Shown: piece after piece, positions 26,594 through 34,912 of the stretch | Numbering within the stretch: the stretch's first letter is position 1 | Layout: each line of letters starts with the position of its first letter | From: Bacteroidales bacterium | Lineage (GTDB): Bacteria; Bacteroidota; Bacteroidia; Bacteroidales; UBA932 | NCBI GenBank assembly: GCA_017437825.1 | Contig: JAFRXC010000030.1 | Location: forward strand, 1-64,000 | Direction of reading: 5' to 3' | DNA: 64,000 nucleotides | Position numbers and translations under genes: made by a program | The notes under the pieces: generated by a model | Seen by the model: only the letters and a program-made list of their open reading frames with translations | Databases searched by the model: none | What the model was told of the DNA's origin: nothing

Positions 26594-27661
26594 ATGAAAA
26601 AAATGAAGCTTGTTCTCGAAAACGGGCAGGAGTTCCACGGCCTGGGATACGGGTCGCAGAGTCCTGTCGTGGGGGAAATAGTTTTCAATACCTCGATGGT
26701 GGGGTATCAGGAAATAGCTTCCGACCCGGCTTATGCCGGACAGTTAGTAGTGATGACCTATCCTCTGATAGGCCAGTATGGTATCACTGACGATGACTTC
26801 GAGGCCCGCACCTTCTCCATAGCGGGTCTGATAGTGCGCGAGTACTGCGACACCCCGTCCAACTTCCGCTACACCAAGACTCTCTCGGAAGAGATGGACG
26901 AACACGGTATTCCCATTCTCAGCGGCCCCGACACGCGAATGCTCACCCGCATCATCCGCACCCAGGGCAGTATGAAGGCGGCCATCGTGGACGAAAGCAT
27001 GTCCACCGGCAACGCCCTTGTGCTCATAGCCCAGGCCCCTGTCCAGACGGATCAGGTTGCCAAAGTGAGCTGCACCAAGAGATGGTTCTCCCGCACCCCG
27101 CAGCACAAGTATGACGTGGTGATAGTGGACTGCGGCCTCAAGCACAGCATAGTGTCCGCCCTCAACCAGAGGGGATGCAACGTAACCGTAGTGCCCTACA
27201 ACTCCAGCGTAGAGGAAATCCTCTCCTTCAACCCTGACGGAGTGATCATATCCAACGGTCCCGGCAGTCCGGACAACCTTCCCGGCCTGGTAGACCTGGT
27301 CAACAGCCTCAAAGGCAAGCTTCCGCTTTTCGGAATTTGCCTCGGACACCTTCTCATAGCCCGTTCATACGGAGCAAAGACCTTCAAGATGCTCTGCGGC
27401 CACCACGGCGGCCATCCGGTACGCAACCTGGAAACCGGACGCATCATAACCACTGAGCACAACCACAACTACGCGGTTGACGAGGCCTCCATCAAGGGCA
27501 CTCCCCTGCAGGTTGTCTACAAGGACGCCTCTGACGGAACGGTGGAGGGCCTGCAGTGCCCCGCCGACAAGGTTTACACGGTACAGTTCTATCCTGAAGG
27601 AGCCCCCGGCCCGCAGGAAAGCGACTTTTTTGACAAATTCATAGCAATGATGGAGGAATAG
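26594..27661 (+). CDS. carA: Carbamoyl-phosphate synthase small subunit with degenerate glutaminase site
   Basis: 355 residues with the CarA-specific N-terminal domain (GEIVFNTSMVGYQEI) and a class I glutaminase domain. The nucleophile remains (Cys249 in FGICLGH), but several partners are changed from the family pattern. The Gln after GICLGH is Leu253. GHHGGNHPV has lost its Asn (GHHGGHPV). The catalytic His of QFHPEA is Tyr333 (QFYPEG), while Glu335 is kept. By analogy with E. coli CarA (Cys269, His353, Glu355), glutamine hydrolysis should be weak or lost. The subunit may persist as a structural partner of CarB, with ammonia as the donor (inference). It starts 5 bp after pyrC. Confidence 0.94.
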   Translation: MKKMKLVLENGQEFHGLGYGSQSPVVGEIVFNTSMVGYQEIASDPAYAGQLVVMTYPLIGQYGITDDDFEARTFSIAGLIVREYCDTPSNFRYTKTLSEEMDEHGIPILSGPDTRMLTRIIRTQGSMKAAIVDESMSTGNALVLIAQAPVQTDQVAKVSCTKRWFSRTPQHKYDVVIVDCGLKHSIVSALNQRGCNVTVVPYNSSVEEILSFNPDGVIISNGPGSPDNLPGLVDLVNSLKGKLPLFGICLGHLLIARSYGAKTFKMLCGHHGGHPVRNLETGRIITTEHNHNYAVDEASIKGTPLQVVYKDASDGTVEGLQCPADKVYTVQFYPEGAPGPQESDFFDKFIAMMEE

Positions 27662-27664
27662 ACC

Positions 27665-30600
27665 ATGCCTAAGAGAACTGACATAAACAAGATAATGGTT
27701 ATAGGCTCCGGCCCTATCGTGATAGGACAGGCCGCCGAATTCGACTATGCAGGCACACAGGCCTGCCTCGCCCTCAAGGAAGAAGGCTATGAAGTGGTAC
27801 TGGTGAACTCCAACCCGGCCACCATTATGACAGACACCCAGATGGCCGACAAAGTGTATATGGAGCCCCTGGACCTGGAGTACGTGGCAAAGATAATCCG
27901 CTACGAGAGACCTGACGCAATAGTCCCGGGCCTGGGCGGCCAGACCGGCCTCAACCTGGCCGTAAAACTGGCCCGCAAAGGTGTCCTGGACGAGTGCCAC
28001 GTAGAAATCCTGGGAACGTCGTTCCACAGCATCGAGCAGGCGGAGGACCGCGAATTGTTCAAGGAGCTCTGTATAGAGCTCGGAGAGCCGGTCATCCCCT
28101 CCCAGATTTGCTACAGCATAGAGGAAGCACTGGAGACCGCTGACAAGATAGGCTACCCTGTAGTACTGCGCCCCGCCTTCACCCTTGGAGGAACCGGCGG
28201 CGGATTCGCCAACAACAGCACTGAACTCACCGATATGATGCGAAACGCCCTGGCCCTCTCCCCGGTACATCAGGTACTCATCGAGAAGAGCGTAAAGGGA
28301 TACAAGGAGATAGAGTTCGAGGTGATGAGGGACAAGAACGACACCGCAATCACCATCTGCTCTATGGAGAACGTGGACCCTGTGGGAATACACACCGGAG
28401 ATTCCGTGGTAGTTGCCCCCGTTCAGACCCTCGCAGACAAGGAATATGAAATCCTGCGCGCCAGCGCCCTCAAGCTGATACGCGCCCTGAAGATAGAAGG
28501 TGGATGCAACATCCAGTTCGCCCTGGATCCGCTTTCCTTCAACTACTATATCATAGAGGTGAACCCCCGCGTGTCACGCTCGTCAGCCCTGGCTTCCAAG
28601 GCCAGCGGCTTCCCCATCGCCCGCGTAACCGCCAAGATCGCGGTGGGACTCACGCTCGATGAGATTACGGTAGCGGGCGCCCCCGCCTGCTGCGAGCCTT
28701 CCATCGACTACATAGTCAGCAAGGTGGCGAGGTTCCCGTTCGACAAGTTCAGCGAGGCCACTAACGAGCTGGGCACCCAGATGAAGGCCACCGGCGAGGT
28801 TATGAGCATAGGCCGCACCTTCGAGGAGAGTTTCCTCAAGGCAATCCGCTCCCTAGAGATTGGCTGCTGCCACCTCTGGAAACGCAAGTTCGAGGAAATG
28901 AGCAACGACGAGATGCTCCAGTACATAATGAAGTTCCCCGACGACCACTACCTGGCAATCGCCCAACTCATACGTAACGGAGTGGATATCAGGCATATAT
29001 ACGACCGCACCAAGATTGATATGCTCTTCCTTGAGAAGATATGCAACATAGTGCGGATGGAAGAGGCCCTGAAAGCCAAGCCCAAGGACAAGGAGACTCT
29101 TTACCAGGCAAAGAGACTGGGATTCAGCGACAAGTTCATAGGCCAGCTCTGGGGAATGACAGAGAAAGAAGCCATCGAGTACAGGTGGTCACTGGGCATT
29201 GATCCTGTATACAAGTTCATCGACAGCTGCGCCGCCGAGCACGACGCCGACGTGCCGTACTTCTATTCCACTTACGAGCAGGAGAACGAGACCATCGTAA
29301 GCAACCGCAAGAAGATACTGGTCCTGGGCGCAGGCCCCATCCGAATCGGCCAGGGAGTGGAGTTCGACTACTCCACAGTACACGCCATCTGGGCCATCCG
29401 CGAGGCCGGCTACGAGGCGATCATCATAAACAACAACCCCGAGACTGTATCCACGGACTACTCCATCTCTGACAAACTGTACTTCGAGCCTCTCACCGTA
29501 GAGGACGTGATGAACATAATCAAACTGGAGAAGCCTCAGGGAATAATCGTGACTCTGGGAGGCCAGACTGCCATCAACCTGGCGGGACCTCTGGCAGAGT
29601 TCGGCGTACCCATCATCGGAACCCAGATAGATGCGATAGACAACGCCGAGGACCGCAAGCTGTTCGAGGCCATTATGCGCAAGACCGGCATCCCTCAGCC
29701 AAAGGCCAAGGCCGTTACCGACGTGGAGGAGGGAGTCAAGGCCGCGGCTGAGATAGGCTATCCGGTGCTGGTGCGCCCTTCATTCGTGCTGGGAGGCCGT
29801 GCGATGATGATAGTCGGCAACGAGGAAGCCCTCCGCCACTACCTGCACAACGCGGTGGAAATCAACGAGAACTCCCCTGTCCTTGTAGACAAGTACATCC
29901 AGGGCAAGGAGTGCGAGGTGGATGCCATCTGCGACGGCAAGGACGTCTTCATCCCTGGCATAATGGAGCACGTGGAGCGTACCGGAATCCACTCCGGAGA
30001 CTCCATCAGCGTATACCCGTCATTCTCCCTGAGCCAGGAGGTGAAGGACAAGATAGTGGACTACACAGTGAAGCTGGGTCTGGAAATAGGAATCGTGGGT
30101 CTGTTCAACATCCAGTTCATAGTGGACTCCAAGGACGATGTCTACGTAATTGAGGTGAACCCCCGTTCTTCCCGTACCGTACCGTTCCTGTCAAAGTCTA
30201 CTGGCGTGCCGATGGCCAAGATAGCCACATTGGTAATGCTCGGCCACTCCCTCAAGGAGCAGGGCATAAACCAGGTCTACTACCCCGAGCGCCACAGGCA
30301 CTACGTGAAGAGCCCGGCATTCTCATTCGGAAAGATCAAGGGAATAGACACATACCTCTCTCCCGAAATGAAATCCACCGGAGAGGCCATCGGCTACGAT
30401 GACTCCCTTAACCGCGCACTTTACAAATCCCTGCAGGCTTCAGGCGTAAGCGTAGTCAACTACGGAACCGTATTCGCCACCATAGCAGACCAGGACAAAG
30501 AAGAAGCATTGCCTCTGATCAGGCGCTTCTACAACCTGGGATTCAACATAGAGGCCACAAAGGGTACCGCCGAGTTCCTCAAGAAGAACGGCATCCGCAC

Positions 30601-30856
30601 CCGCAGCCTTGACAAGCTGAGCGAAGGCAGCCGCGACATCATCAGCAGCCTCCGCCAGGGACACGTAAGCTACGTGATCAACACAATTGACATCAACCAG
30701 CACAGCTCAAGGCTTGACGGATACGATATAAGGCGCGCAGCCGTTGAGAACAACGTGACCATATTCACTTCGCTCGAAACCGTGCGCGTACTGCTGGATG
30801 TCCTGGAGGAGATCACGCTGGGTATTTCTACCATTGACGACGAATACAACCATTGA
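27665..30856 (+). CDS. carB: Carbamoyl-phosphate synthase large subunit
   Basis: 1,063 residues, the normal length. Two homologous ATP-grasp halves are evident: [20 protein letters not shown] near the start and [20 protein letters not shown] at about residue 555, with [11 protein letters not shown] and [11 protein letters not shown] and matching [18 protein letters not shown] and [18 protein letters not shown]. The C-terminal MGS-like allosteric domain follows. No degeneration is seen, so ammonia-driven carbamoyl phosphate synthesis should be possible. It supplies both PyrB and the arg transcarbamylase. It overlaps pyrK by one base. Confidence 0.97.
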   Translation: MPKRTDINKIMVIGSGPIVIGQAAEFDYAGTQACLALKEEGYEVVLVNSNPATIMTDTQMADKVYMEPLDLEYVAKIIRYERPDAIVPGLGGQTGLNLAVKLARKGVLDECHVEILGTSFHSIEQAEDRELFKELCIELGEPVIPSQICYSIEEALETADKIGYPVVLRPAFTLGGTGGGFANNSTELTDMMRNALALSPVHQVLIEKSVKGYKEIEFEVMRDKNDTAITICSMENVDPVGIHTGDSVVVAPVQTLADKEYEILRASALKLIRALKIEGGCNIQFALDPLSFNYYIIEVNPRVSRSSALASKASGFPIARVTAKIAVGLTLDEITVAGAPACCEPSIDYIVSKVARFPFDKFSEATNELGTQMKATGEVMSIGRTFEESFLKAIRSLEIGCCHLWKRKFEEMSNDEMLQYIMKFPDDHYLAIAQLIRNGVDIRHIYDRTKIDMLFLEKICNIVRMEEALKAKPKDKETLYQAKRLGFSDKFIGQLWGMTEKEAIEYRWSLGIDPVYKFIDSCAAEHDADVPYFYSTYEQENETIVSNRKKILVLGAGPIRIGQGVEFDYSTVHAIWAIREAGYEAIIINNNPETVSTDYSISDKLYFEPLTVEDVMNIIKLEKPQGIIVTLGGQTAINLAGPLAEFGVPIIGTQIDAIDNAEDRKLFEAIMRKTGIPQPKAKAVTDVEEGVKAAAEIGYPVLVRPSFVLGGRAMMIVGNEEALRHYLHNAVEINENSPVLVDKYIQGKECEVDAICDGKDVFIPGIMEHVERTGIHSGDSISVYPSFSLSQEVKDKIVDYTVKLGLEIGIVGLFNIQFIVDSKDDVYVIEVNPRSSRTVPFLSKSTGVPMAKIATLVMLGHSLKEQGINQVYYPERHRHYVKSPAFSFGKIKGIDTYLSPEMKSTGEAIGYDDSLNRALYKSLQASGVSVVNYGTVFATIADQDKEEALPLIRRFYNLGFNIEATKGTAEFLKKNGIRTRSLDKLSEGSRDIISSLRQGHVSYVINTIDINQHSSRLDGYDIRRAAVENNVTIFTSLETVRVLLDVLEEITLGISTIDDEYNH

Positions 30857-31593
30857 TGGAAAAGGCACTGTACACCATACTCTCAAACGAACTGATTGCT
30901 GACAAGACTTTCAGGATGCGCCTCGCGGGCCCTACAGGCTCACTTAAGCGCGCAGGGCAGTTCGTGGACGTGGCCATAGACGGATTCTACCTGCGCAGGC
31001 CCCTGGCCGCCCAGGAATGGGATTCCGACAGCCTGGCCGTCATCTACAAAGTGGTGGGAGAAGGCACGGCAATAATGAGTGATATGGCCCCGGGGCAGAG
31101 CCTTGAGCTGCTGTGCGGCCTGGGCAACGGCTTCGATGCCGATGCCTGCCGCAAAAGCGCCCTCATAGCCTGCGGGGGCCTGGGCGCCTCCCCCGTCTTC
31201 AGCCTCGCAAAGGAGTTGCTGGAGGCCGGAAAGAAGGTCTGCGTGGTGATGGGCTTCAACACCGCCGCCGACGCAGTGCTGGTGGAAGAATTCAAGGCAA
31301 TGGGTGCCGACGTCCACCTGGCCACTATGGACGGCTCGCTGGGAGTGAAGGGTTTCGTCACAGACGCCATCAAGGCTGTGCAGCCTGAATTCGACTATTT
31401 CTATACCTGCGGCCCCGCGCCGATGATGAAGGCTGTCTGCCAGAGCCTGGAAGGCCCGGGCGAGGCCAGCCTCGAAGAGAGGATGGGCTGCGGCTGCGGC
31501 ATCTGCTACGGCTGCACCTGCCACACCGCAAGCGGCCCCAAGCGCGTCTGCGCTGACGGCCCTGTTTTCAAGAAGGAGGACATTATATGGTAA
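30856..31593 (+). CDS. pyrK: Dihydroorotate dehydrogenase B, electron-transfer subunit
   Basis: 245-residue FAD and iron-sulfur protein that passes electrons from PyrD to NAD. The FAD site shows FYLRRPLAAQEW, the nucleotide site IACGGLGASPVFSLA and YTCGPAPMMKAV, and the C-terminal 2Fe-2S cysteines are in MGCGCGICYGCTCHT plus VCADGPVF. The ATG at 30856 overlaps the carB stop (TGATG), and an in-frame TTG three bases earlier is a less likely start. It overlaps pyrD by 7 bp. Confidence 0.95.
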   Translation: MEKALYTILSNELIADKTFRMRLAGPTGSLKRAGQFVDVAIDGFYLRRPLAAQEWDSDSLAVIYKVVGEGTAIMSDMAPGQSLELLCGLGNGFDADACRKSALIACGGLGASPVFSLAKELLEAGKKVCVVMGFNTAADAVLVEEFKAMGADVHLATMDGSLGVKGFVTDAIKAVQPEFDYFYTCGPAPMMKAVCQSLEGPGEASLEERMGCGCGICYGCTCHTASGPKRVCADGPVFKKEDIIW

Positions 31594-32492
31594 CTGAAGT
31601 AAATCTTTGCGGAGTAAGGTTCGCCAACCCGGTGATTCCCGCCAGCGGCACTTTCGGATTCGGAGTGGAGATGGCTGGAGAATTCGACCTCAACGTCCTG
31701 GGAGGCATATCCCTCAAAGGAACCACGTTGGAGGCTCGCTTCGGCAACGAATGTCCCAGGATAGCGGAGACTCCCGACGGAGTGCTGAATTCCGTGGGCC
31801 TTCAGAATCCGGGCATAGACGTTCTCCTGTCGGAGAAGATACCGCAGCTGCGCAAGGTGTATGACGGAGTGGTCATCGCAAATATCAGCGGCTTCGGCCT
31901 GGAAGAGTATGTGAAGACCTGCGCTCTGGCCGACAAATGCCAGGGCATAGACATACTGGAAGTAAATGTCTCCTGCCCCAACGTACACGGAGGCGGGATG
32001 GCTTTCGGCACCTCGGCCGCCGCGGCGGCTGAAGTCACAGCCGCAGTCAAGGCCGCCTGCCGCAAGCCGGTGTTCATTAAGCTGAGCCACAACGTGACTG
32101 ACATAGTGGCCATAGCCAAGGCCTGCGAGGAGGCCGGAGCCGACGGCCTCACACTGGTCAACACCCTCCTGGGGATGCGCATAGACATAAACCGAAGGGT
32201 TCCCATCCTTGCCAACCGCTACGGCGGACTGAGCGGCAGGGCAATATTCCCTGTAGCGCTGAGGATGGTAAACCAGGTGGCGCGCGCCTGCAATATCCCC
32301 ATTATGGGATGCGGAGGCGTAAGCAGCGCTTCCGACGTCATAGAAATGATGATGGCCGGCGCTACCGCCGTGCAGGTAGGAGCGGAGAACCTGAAGAATC
32401 CCTTTGCCAGCAAGGAGATTGTGGAGGAACTTCCCGTCCTAATGCAAAAACTTGGAATTCAGAACATTAACGAAATAATAGGAGTAGTATGA
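31587..32492 (+). CDS. pyrD: Dihydroorotate dehydrogenase B, catalytic subunit (class 1B)
   Basis: 301-residue FMN TIM barrel. [14 protein letters not shown] is the FMN-binding start, [13 protein letters not shown] has the catalytic Cys of class 1, and [27 protein letters not shown] is the FMN phosphate site. The adjacent pyrK makes this the NAD-linked class 1B enzyme, suited to anaerobic life. It overlaps pyrF by 4 bp. Confidence 0.97.
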   Translation: MVTEVNLCGVRFANPVIPASGTFGFGVEMAGEFDLNVLGGISLKGTTLEARFGNECPRIAETPDGVLNSVGLQNPGIDVLLSEKIPQLRKVYDGVVIANISGFGLEEYVKTCALADKCQGIDILEVNVSCPNVHGGGMAFGTSAAAAAEVTAAVKAACRKPVFIKLSHNVTDIVAIAKACEEAGADGLTLVNTLLGMRIDINRRVPILANRYGGLSGRAIFPVALRMVNQVARACNIPIMGCGGVSSASDVIEMMMAGATAVQVGAENLKNPFASKEIVEELPVLMQKLGIQNINEIIGVV

Positions 32493-33190
32493 GAGATGTT
32501 ATCATAGCCTGCGACTTCGCAGGCGCGCAGCAGGCGCTGGACTTCCTTGACAAATTTAAGGACTGCGAGCGCAAGCCTTTCGTGAAGATTGGAATTGAGC
32601 TGTACTACGCGGCAGGTCCGCAGATTGTGCGCGAGATCAAACGCCGCGGTCACAAGATATTCCTGGACCTCAAGATGCACGACATCCCCAATACCGTAAA
32701 GAAGACAGCCAGGGTGCTGTCGGAACTGGACGTGGATATGACCAACGTTCACGCCGCAGGCACCATAGAGATGATGCGCGCCGCGCTGGAAGGCCTTACC
32801 AGGCCGGACGGCAGCCGCGCGCTGCTCATAGCCGTAACGCAGCTCACCTCAACCAGCGAGCAGAGGATGCGTGACGAACTGCTCATAAACGCCTCTATGG
32901 AGGATACTATCGCCCAGTACGCCGCCAATACCAAGGAGGCGGGCCTGGACGGCGTGGTATGCTCACCTCTGGAGGCCGCGCTGGTAAAGAAGCGTTGCGG
33001 CCAGGGCTTCCTCACCGTCACCCCGGGCATCCGCTTTGCCGGAGCCGCCACGGACGACCAGGTGCGCATAACCACCCCTGCCCGCGCAAAGGAAATCGGT
33101 TCCGACTTCATAGTGGTCGGCCGTCCCATAACTGCAGCTGACGACCCTGTCGCCGCTTACAATAAATGCGTAGAAGAATTCGTATACTAG
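32489..33190 (+). CDS. pyrF: Orotidine 5'-phosphate decarboxylase, short type
   Basis: 233-residue TIM barrel. [12 protein letters not shown] and the signature [18 protein letters not shown] carry the catalytic Lys-Asp-Lys-Asp set, and the C-terminal [17 protein letters not shown] and FIVVGRPIT bind phosphate. The length matches the short PyrF of Firmicutes and Proteobacteria rather than the longer type (about 270 residues) that I associate with Bacteroides. It overlaps pyrD by 4 bp and is followed by pyrE after 3 bp. Confidence 0.95.
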   Translation: MRDVIIACDFAGAQQALDFLDKFKDCERKPFVKIGIELYYAAGPQIVREIKRRGHKIFLDLKMHDIPNTVKKTARVLSELDVDMTNVHAAGTIEMMRAALEGLTRPDGSRALLIAVTQLTSTSEQRMRDELLINASMEDTIAQYAANTKEAGLDGVVCSPLEAALVKKRCGQGFLTVTPGIRFAGAATDDQVRITTPARAKEIGSDFIVVGRPITAADDPVAAYNKCVEEFVY

Positions 33191-33193
33191 AAT

Positions 33194-33823
33194 ATGGAAA
33201 AGACTGTAGCAAAAGAGTTGCTTAGCATAGGGGCCGTATTCCTGCGTCCCCAGGATCCGTTCACTTGGGCCAGCGGAATCAAGAGCCCTATTTACTGCGA
33301 CAACCGTCTGGTGCTTTCCGCACCGGCAGCGCGCAAAGTGGTGGAGCAGGCAATTGCCGACAAGGTAAAGGACAAATTCCCTGAGGCTGAGATGCTTATG
33401 GGAACCAGCACGGCCGGAATCGCCCACGCTGCAATTGCCGCTTCAATACTCGACCTGCCTATGGGCTACGTACGCGGAGAAGCCAAGAGCCACGGACGCA
33501 ACAACCGTATCGAGGGCCGTATGGAACCTGGATGCAAGGTAGTGGTAATCGAGGACCTTATCTCCACTGGAGGCAGTGCGATAGAGGTTGTGGAGGCCCT
33601 GCGCGAGGCCGGAGCCCAGGTACTGGGAATTGTCAGCATCTTCACCTACGGAATGAAGAAAGGCCTTGAAAGGCTGGCTGCCGCAAATGTGGTGAACTAC
33701 TCCCTTTCCAACCTCGATGCCCTTGTGGAAGTGGCCGCAGAGGAAGGATTCATAGACGCCGGATGGAAAGAGCGCATCCTGCAGTTCAGGGACAACCCTT
33801 CAGACGAAAGCTGGATCAAATAA
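33194..33823 (+). CDS. pyrE: Orotate phosphoribosyltransferase
   Basis: 209-residue type I phosphoribosyltransferase. The PRPP motif is VVIEDLISTGGSAIEV, and PFTWASGIKSPIYCDNRLVLS is the orotate-binding start, with YVRGEAKSHGRNNRIEG as the flexible catalytic loop. It makes OMP for PyrF. It lies 3 bp after pyrF and 12 bp before pyrB. Confidence 0.97.
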   Translation: MEKTVAKELLSIGAVFLRPQDPFTWASGIKSPIYCDNRLVLSAPAARKVVEQAIADKVKDKFPEAEMLMGTSTAGIAHAAIAASILDLPMGYVRGEAKSHGRNNRIEGRMEPGCKVVVIEDLISTGGSAIEVVEALREAGAQVLGIVSIFTYGMKKGLERLAAANVVNYSLSNLDALVEVAAEEGFIDAGWKERILQFRDNPSDESWIK

Positions 33824-33835
33824 GCATAACCGGAT

Positions 33836-34912
33836 ATGAAGCATCTTATAGACCCTACCGACTTCACCAAGGAAGAGATAGACGAGATAATCGAGTACGG
33901 AGAGTATATCATCGCCAACCGCGAACTCTTCCGCGACAAACTGCGCTATCACAAACTGGCCACCCTTTTCTACGAGCCAAGCACCCGTACCAGGCTCAGT
34001 TTCACCTCTGCAATGATGGAACTGGGCGGAAACGTCCTGGGTTTCTCTGACGCCCGCAGTTCTTCTGTAGCCAAAGGCGAATCAGTGGGTGACACAGCCC
34101 TGACAGTGGGCAACTTCGTGGACGTGATTGCAATGCGCCATCCTCTGGAAGGAGCCCCGTATGTGGCTTCCAAGGTATCCAAGGTGCCCATCATCAACGC
34201 CGGAGACGGCTCACACGCCCATCCCACCCAGACTCTTACAGACCTTCTCACCATCAAGCGTGAACTTGGACACATAGACAACATAACCATAGGATTCTGC
34301 GGAGACCTGCGCTTCGGACGCACAGTTCACTCCCTCATCAAGGCTCTCTCCCGCTACAAGGGAATCGACATAGTTCTCATCTCCCCTGACGAGATGCGTC
34401 TGCCTGATTACATAAAGAGCGACGTCTGCGACAAGTTGGGCCTCAGATACAAGGAGGTCCGCAGCATTGAGGAAGTGATAGGAGAGCTGGATGTGCTCTA
34501 TATGACCCGCGTACAGAAGGAGCGCTTCCTGGACGAAGACGAGTTCGAGCGCGTGAAGGACAGCTTCGTGCTGGACTGCGAGAAACTGAAGGGAGCCAAG
34601 CCGGACATGGCCATCCTCCATCCCCTGCCCAGGGTCAACGAAATCCGCCAGGAGGTGGACGCAGACACTCGCGCAGCCTACTTCAGGCAGGTGGAGAACG
34701 GAAAGTTCGTGCGTATGTCCCTCATCTGCAAACTCCTGGAGTGGAAGGACGACCCTTCACACTCAATGCCCGCCCATCCTGAATATTTCCAGGATCCGGG
34801 CAGGCATTGCCGTAATACGAAATGTATCTGCAACCACGAGAACGTCACCCCTCTCTTCCACGAGACGGAAGGCGGAATCGTGCGCTGCGTCTACTGCGAC
34901 AGCAAGGTATAG
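33836..34912 (+). CDS. pyrB: Aspartate carbamoyltransferase with a C-terminal PyrI-like zinc module
   Basis: 358 residues. The first about 305 are a normal catalytic chain: FYEPSTRTRLSFTSAM (carbamoyl phosphate), the SVAKGES loop, DGSHAHPTQTLTDLL and ILHPLPRVNEI. The last about 50 add Cys325-x4-Cys330 and Cys351-x2-Cys354, separated by 20 residues. This is the pattern of the zinc domain of the PyrI regulatory chain (E. coli Cys109, 114, 138, 141), including the local match NTKCICNHENV to NSNCISHAEPV. The nucleotide-binding domain of PyrI is absent, and no pyrI is in the window. Last gene of the pyr operon; its end overlaps the convergent macroglobulin gene by 22 bp. Confidence 0.95.
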   Translation: MKHLIDPTDFTKEEIDEIIEYGEYIIANRELFRDKLRYHKLATLFYEPSTRTRLSFTSAMMELGGNVLGFSDARSSSVAKGESVGDTALTVGNFVDVIAMRHPLEGAPYVASKVSKVPIINAGDGSHAHPTQTLTDLLTIKRELGHIDNITIGFCGDLRFGRTVHSLIKALSRYKGIDIVLISPDEMRLPDYIKSDVCDKLGLRYKEVRSIEEVIGELDVLYMTRVQKERFLDEDEFERVKDSFVLDCEKLKGAKPDMAILHPLPRVNEIRQEVDADTRAAYFRQVENGKFVRMSLICKLLEWKDDPSHSMPAHPEYFQDPGRHCRNTKCICNHENVTPLFHETEGGIVRCVYCDSKV

